In this document: in pieces, positions 59,808-64,000 of the stretch
Layout: each line of letters opens with the position of its first letter
Position numbering within the stretch: position 1 is the first letter of the stretch
Assembly (NCBI RefSeq): GCF_963675165.1
Contig: NC_087385.1
Coordinates: forward strand, 5,070,412-5,134,411
DNA from: Halichondria panicea
Taxonomy: Eukaryota; Porifera; Demospongiae; Suberitida; Halichondriidae
Length of the DNA: 64,000 nt
Direction of reading: 5' to 3'
The notes under the pieces: generated by a model
Databases searched by the model: none
What the model saw: only the letters and a program-made list of their open reading frames with translations
Told to the model about the DNA's origin: nothing
Made by a program: the position numbers and the translations under genes

Positions 59808-61236
59808 TCTTTTTTTTTTTTTTTTTTTATATAATAATTCTGCAAAATGCATGGATACACTAGTAGCATATTACGCTAACCTAATGTGCGCCCTGTATAT
59901 ATTACTTACAATAGCGAGTACAAATTAAAAATAAAGACTAATATTATACTAATGCAAGTGACAGAGTACATTTCTCTTAAATGACAAAATCGATGTACTT
60001 TCCTGCAGCTCCAGTGGTAATTCATTCCACACAGATATTGCCTTTGGGAAAAAAGAGTTCGCATATGCATTTGTTCTGCAAATTGGTCTTTCAAACTGTA
60101 TATTTTTTGTGCTTCTTAGATTGAGAGGGCATACTCTTCTTTCCAGTGGTGGATCAGGGAATTTAAAGTTACCATTTATTACCTGGTAAAGGTATGATAG
60201 CTTCAGGTACAATCTTCTTGTAGAAAGGGACGGTAGGTCCACAGTATCTAATAGGGAGTCGTAGTCCATATTCCAAAGTTTTGTGCAGATTTTAAGGGCA
60301 AACTTTTGTACTTTTTCTATTTTGTGAGAATTTGTTTTTTGGTGTGGATCCCAAACAGGGGCAGCATATTCCAGTTTTTGATCTCACAAGGGAGATATAG
60401 AGTTGTCTTAAACATTCTAGTGACGAGTGGCCATAGAACTGTCGGTAAATTATACCAACCTGCTTGCAGGCATTTCTGCACATTTCTTCTATGTGTTTTG
60501 ACCATGAGAGGTCGTGAGAGATCCACACGCCAAGGTACTTGTAGTGGTCAACTTTAAGTAGGGGACGTCCACTGATATTGAGACACATGTTGGGAAGTGG
60601 TGGGCTGAATTTTCTTGATATAGTCATGTATTTACACTTGCTTTGGTTAAACAAGAGTACATTTCTTTCAGACCATGCTTGGAGTTGATCAATATCTCCT
60701 TGCAATTTTATATAATCTTCAGGAGATTGAATAGGATGGTAAAGAAGAAGATCATCAGCATAGAGCAAGAGACTTCCTTCATTTTGATGTAGATCGATGT
60801 CATTTATATAGATTAGGAAAAGAAGAGGTCCCAGCACCGAACCCTGGGGAACTCCTGACACAACCTCCGAGATATTTGATGACTTTCCATTTATTATAAC
60901 ATATTGTGATCTATTCCTGAGGTAGCTTGCTACCCAAGATACCAGGTGGGGATCTAGGTTCAGATTGGTTAGCTTACTCATCAATATCGAGTGAGGAACC
61001 TTGTCAAATGCTTTTTTGAAATCAAAAAAGACTGCACATACACTCTGACCATCTTCAAGCAGTTTGTGCCAATTGTGCACTGCCGTAAGCAGCGCACCTG
61101 TGGTGGATTTTCCTTTAGTGAAACCCCATTGTTTATTCGAGAGGAAAGATATATCTTTTAGCTGTTCTAAGATTTTACTATACATATGTTTTTCCAGGAG
61201 CTTTATAAGGATGGAGAGTAGCGATGGTTTCAGCAC
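59808..61236 (-). mobile_element. 5'-truncated LINE with poly(A), inserted in the BEL/Pao RT
   Basis: The minus-strand frame 61236-60292 is a non-LTR reverse transcriptase lacking its N terminus: SILIKLLEKHMYSKI, CAVFFDFKKAFDKVPH, SGVPQGSVLGPLLFLIYIND and LLLYADDLLLY (catalytic box). After a shift near 60285, 60269-59949 gives the C-terminal tail (WNELPLELQE). A run of about 20 A residues (T on plus, about 59809-59828) marks the 3' end. No endonuclease domain remains. It splits the BEL/Pao reverse transcriptase directly after its YVDD region, so it arrived later than the Pao copy. Confidence 0.88.
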
Positions 61237-62132
61237 CTGTTAGACCATCATCCACATAGAATGATTCCTTCACCGCCTGAGATGCAAGTGGAAATTCCAG
61301 AGCATAATCAGAGGCATTCTTCTTTACACACATATTTGCTAGGAAGAAGCAGATACACCGAATGTGATTCGAGTTATGCGATAATCTTCTTCAGGTGAGC
61401 TTCTCCACACAAACCGATGTAGATCTTTGTCCTCAGAGATAAGCTCGATTGCACGATACATTCTGCTAACATCTGCTATTAAAGCAAGCAATTCTGTGAA
61501 AACGGAAATGTAATAGTACATCCACTAACGAAGAATTCACGGTCGGTCCTACTAGTAGGTTGTCGTTTAATAATACTCCAGTTGAGGTTTTTGCCGAAGA
61601 CTGCACGAACTTTCGTGGTAGTGCTGGAGGATTTCATTACGGCATGTATTGGCAAATAGAAAACTTGATGTGTTGGTTTGTCTAGGTCAGACTCTGGAAC
61701 TGGTTCGGCATGTCCCATATCGAAATATTTATCTATGACTGCCTTAACTTCAGGGAACAATTCCTTAGAGTGCTCAAATTGCGTATACCGATGAACTGCT
61801 TGCATCCTCGATTCGCCAAGTGGTTTCGAATCAGGTTTCTTGGGCAACGGTACAACAATGAATCTGCCAGATTTTGACCGAATGTGTTCGGTTTCAAAGT
61901 GCTTCACAACTCCAGCTTCTTCTGGTGTCAATACCAGATCTTCAGATGGATTTTCCTCAAGTTCCCAGAATTTTTGTAGTAGATCATCACCTGCAACATG
62001 ATGGGTGTGATGCGAGACTATAGTCGATTCAGTAGAAGGAACATTGGTATTGCCTGCCAAAACCCATCCAAGTTTCGTTTGGAATGCTACGGGAGATCCT
62101 GGGGGGCCACACCGCCGGCCATCGAGCAACAC
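61237..62132 (-). pseudogene. BEL/Pao reverse transcriptase, N-terminal half up to the YVDD box
   Basis: 62132-61479 holds the RT lead-in typical of Pao (TKLGWVLAG, YFDMGHAEPVP, FYLPIHAVMK, VRAVF). Fragments to about 61237 continue through SFYVDDGLTGA, the catalytic box, after which the LINE sequence begins. Frameshifts occur near 61500 and after. Confidence 0.75.
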
Positions 62133-62371
62133 GGCAACAAAGACTTCTACTCCAAGGAGACTCTGCCAGGGGATGCAAAATCAGGATCAGCTAAGGGACC
62201 CAGCTGAGATCAAACGAGACGGGTGATAGAGGTAGATCACACGTTACTATCGGAGACACTATAGCAACCACATCAATGCTCTCTCCTGGGGGGCTTGTAG
62301 TGATTGATACTGAAACTTGCGACTGACTGAAGGGGTGACGTTGTGGTGATGCCAGTAACTCCAGAAATGTG

Positions 62372-62470
62372 TGGTAAGTTCAAGCTCTTGCCAATCGTTC
62401 AGTGACAAACGATGCAGACGAGGCACTATCGAGGAGAGCTCGAGCAGTGATAACAGACCCCTCTGGGGAC
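62372..62470 (-). pseudogene. BEL/Pao aspartic protease remnant
   Basis: The minus-strand reading ITARALLDSASSASFVTERL resembles the active-site strand of retropepsins in Pao elements (LLDSGS...FV). The catalytic Asp is present, the Gly has become Ala, and a stop follows soon after. Confidence 0.55.
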
Positions 62471-62639
62471 TTCACCTTGACGTAGCATGTCAGGCGTTTG
62501 CTCGAATCTTCATAACAGTATTAGATGAGACATTAAGGGAATCCGAAGGAGAATCAGTTTTCTCCACATGAAGTAAGGTGTGATGAGGTTTCTGGTAAAC
62601 GGTGGCATTTGTGTAACGATTTGCACAAAGTGTCCTGAT

Positions 62640-63084
62640 CGCATACAATTTAACAATTTGACTTCAAAATTACTCTTTTCTCATCGTGGGGTCATGGACT
62701 TGAACTTGTTGCAAAGATACAAGGGGTGCTTCTCTTTGCAAACTACACAGTCGTTGTTGAGACTTGCATAGTGCGAGGCAACGTGCCTTGGAGGTTTAGC
62801 GTATTTCCTGGTATATGGCCCACTCCTAGGAGTTTTCTTCTTCACGAGGTCGAGGAGCTCTCTGACGCTTGTGCACGTAGATTGATAAACGCCAACAAGT
62901 CTTTGTACGGTGGTACATCAGTGGATTCTTGACTATGACGCTGCCATTCAAACATGGTTAGTTTTAGCTCAATCATAGAAGTGATAAATGCTGGGTCAGG
63001 CTCATGTCCAAGTGCCTTTAGTGCTCTCAAGTGTTGCTGAGCAGTGAAGTTCATGGAGTCGACAAAGCTCTTTCCCATTGCCAT
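62640..63084 (-). pseudogene. BEL/Pao gag C-terminal part with damaged zinc knuckle
   Basis: 63084-62842 (MGKSFVDSMNFTAQQHLRAL) continues the gag domain. Farther on, near 62760-62640, CVVCKEKHPLYLCNKF and NCMRSGHFVQIV are remnants of the zinc-knuckle region, with an in-frame stop between them. Confidence 0.65.
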
Positions 63085-63142
63085 CCTTGAGTGAGGGGAT
63101 CACCACAATGTTTCGTAGGTCTAGGTCTATCGTACCTGTCTT

Positions 63143-63987
63143 TTAGACAAGCGATTGCTTCCTCGTATTGTTCTCCAGATCTACTGAGTCCTTTAATCGA
63201 AGCTTTCGCATTTCCATTCTCAAATATGCAAGCTTCTCGGCTGTAGCTAAGTCAAAACGGGAATGGATGGAGATATCAAACTGTTCCCAAAATGTTGTCC
63301 AATTGAGAATACTACCATCAAACATGGGGATTTCTAACGTTGGTAGTTTCACCGGTTTTAAAGTATCTATAAGTGGTGGAGGTGGAGCTGATCTGAGCAG
63401 CTTCCGAACCTGTAGAGAGAGGGTGAAGTGTCCTCCTTTTAACATGTCCAATATGCTTATGCTATCAAACTCTCCATGGTCTGCTGACATATACTCCTGA
63501 TGAACGTCAGACAATTCTTTCTTCAAGTCCTGTAAGTGTTCTTGGTGTTGTTGAAGTAGACACGTGTTGTCTCCAGTATCAAGTGAGGAGAGATTCTCTG
63601 AAACAATAGCAAATGCTCGCTCTAGGTATTTTAGACGCTTGAAGGTCACGTTTGCTACTTTGTCAACTGCTGGGGGTCGCCTGGCAGCAAGCTCTTCCAT
63701 TCTAGCAGTTATCTGAGCAACATCATCGTCAAAATCGTCCAATTTTGATTGCTGATTAGCCAGTTCTTCTTCATCTTTATCATCAATAAAGTCGATTACA
63801 GCGAAGTGGTGCACTTTAAACTCTTCATATCAGTTTTAAGCTTTGCAATAAGTCGTTGTGCATGGCTAATAGTAGCAGACAAATCAGGGGCATCTCGCAA
63901 TCGTGTATTGATTCGGGTGATGGAGGCTCGAGTTGTGCCTCGCTTCTTCTTATGTGAGGAGAATGCACGTCGATCAGCCTCAGACAT
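63143..63987 (-). pseudogene. BEL/Pao gag N-terminal part (two overlapping frames)
   Basis: 63987-63796 begins MSEADRRAFSSHKKKRG with an ATG start. The reading continues, after a frameshift near 63800, in 63814-63143 with coiled-coil sequence and the DUF1759 hallmark (LPTLEIPMFDGSILNWTTFW, EKLAYLRMEM). It ends at a premature stop. Confidence 0.75.
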
Positions 63988-64000
63988 GCGATTATGACAA

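Larger units (their letters stand above)
57430..64000 (-). mobile_element. BEL/Pao-type LTR retrotransposon, decayed, interrupted by a LINE; 5' LTR beyond window
   Basis: Minus-strand order matches BEL/Pao: gag with a DUF1759-type region, zinc knuckle, aspartic protease-like LLDSAS, reverse transcriptase, RNase H, integrase and a terminal DUF5641-like domain. Frames are split by shifts and stops, so it cannot make a full polyprotein. Gag begins at 63987, so the 5' LTR lies past base 64000. The 3' LTR should start just below 57430 (after a purine-rich TTTGGCCGGGAA on the minus strand) but cannot be delimited without the other LTR. Parts are listed separately. Confidence 0.85.

Overview
The window is animal nuclear DNA. 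It is AT-rich, has genes split into many short GT-AG exons, and carries metazoan-type proteins: an actin-binding giant spectrin with SH3 and PH domains, a TMEM63/OSCA channel, and PTB, Kazal/sushi and TRAF/MATH proteins. Compact introns, abundant miniature inverted-repeat elements, BEL/Pao and LINE retroelements, and intronless cysteine-rich multi-pass membrane genes suggest an early-branching invertebrate, probably a demosponge. That placement is an inference and was not tested by a search.

Layout. (1) 216-7507, minus: the 5' thirteen exons of a TMEM63-type mechanosensitive channel, running off the left edge. Its 3.8-kb intron holds an intronless cysteine-rich multi-pass membrane gene (791-2491, minus) and a 1-kb foldback with nested MITEs. 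(2) 7808-11228, plus: a four-exon PTB-domain protein with a long Ser/Thr-rich tail, divergent from TMEM63. (3) 11839-18583, minus: a complete five-exon secreted IGFBP-N/Kazal/sushi-like protein. Its introns hold a LINE 3' end and a tandem repeat. (4) 19231-55779, plus: a complete beta-heavy spectrin. I could chain 73 coding exons with consistent phase into 11,916 nt (3,971 aa): CH-CH, about 30 spectrin segments, an SH3 after segment 5, a charged helix, PH and a basic tail. Large introns hold an antisense intronless 1,197-aa beta-helix/membrane gene (28079-31672), a broken TRAF-like copy (39632-40957) and several MITE families. (5) 56386-56790: a decayed copy of spectrin exon 35 plus its intron. 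(6) 57430-64000, minus: a decayed BEL/Pao LTR retrotransposon interrupted by a 5'-truncated LINE.

How the parts relate. Spectrin and TMEM63 are cell-cortex and membrane-tension proteins, but nothing here shows shared regulation. TMEM63/PTB and IGFBP-like/spectrin are two head-to-head pairs; the second has an NRF-1-like palindrome between the genes. The most unusual point is that two paralogous intronless membrane genes each sit inside an intron of a different long gene. All exon joins were read by eye from splice signals, phase and remembered family patterns. Transcript data were not available.
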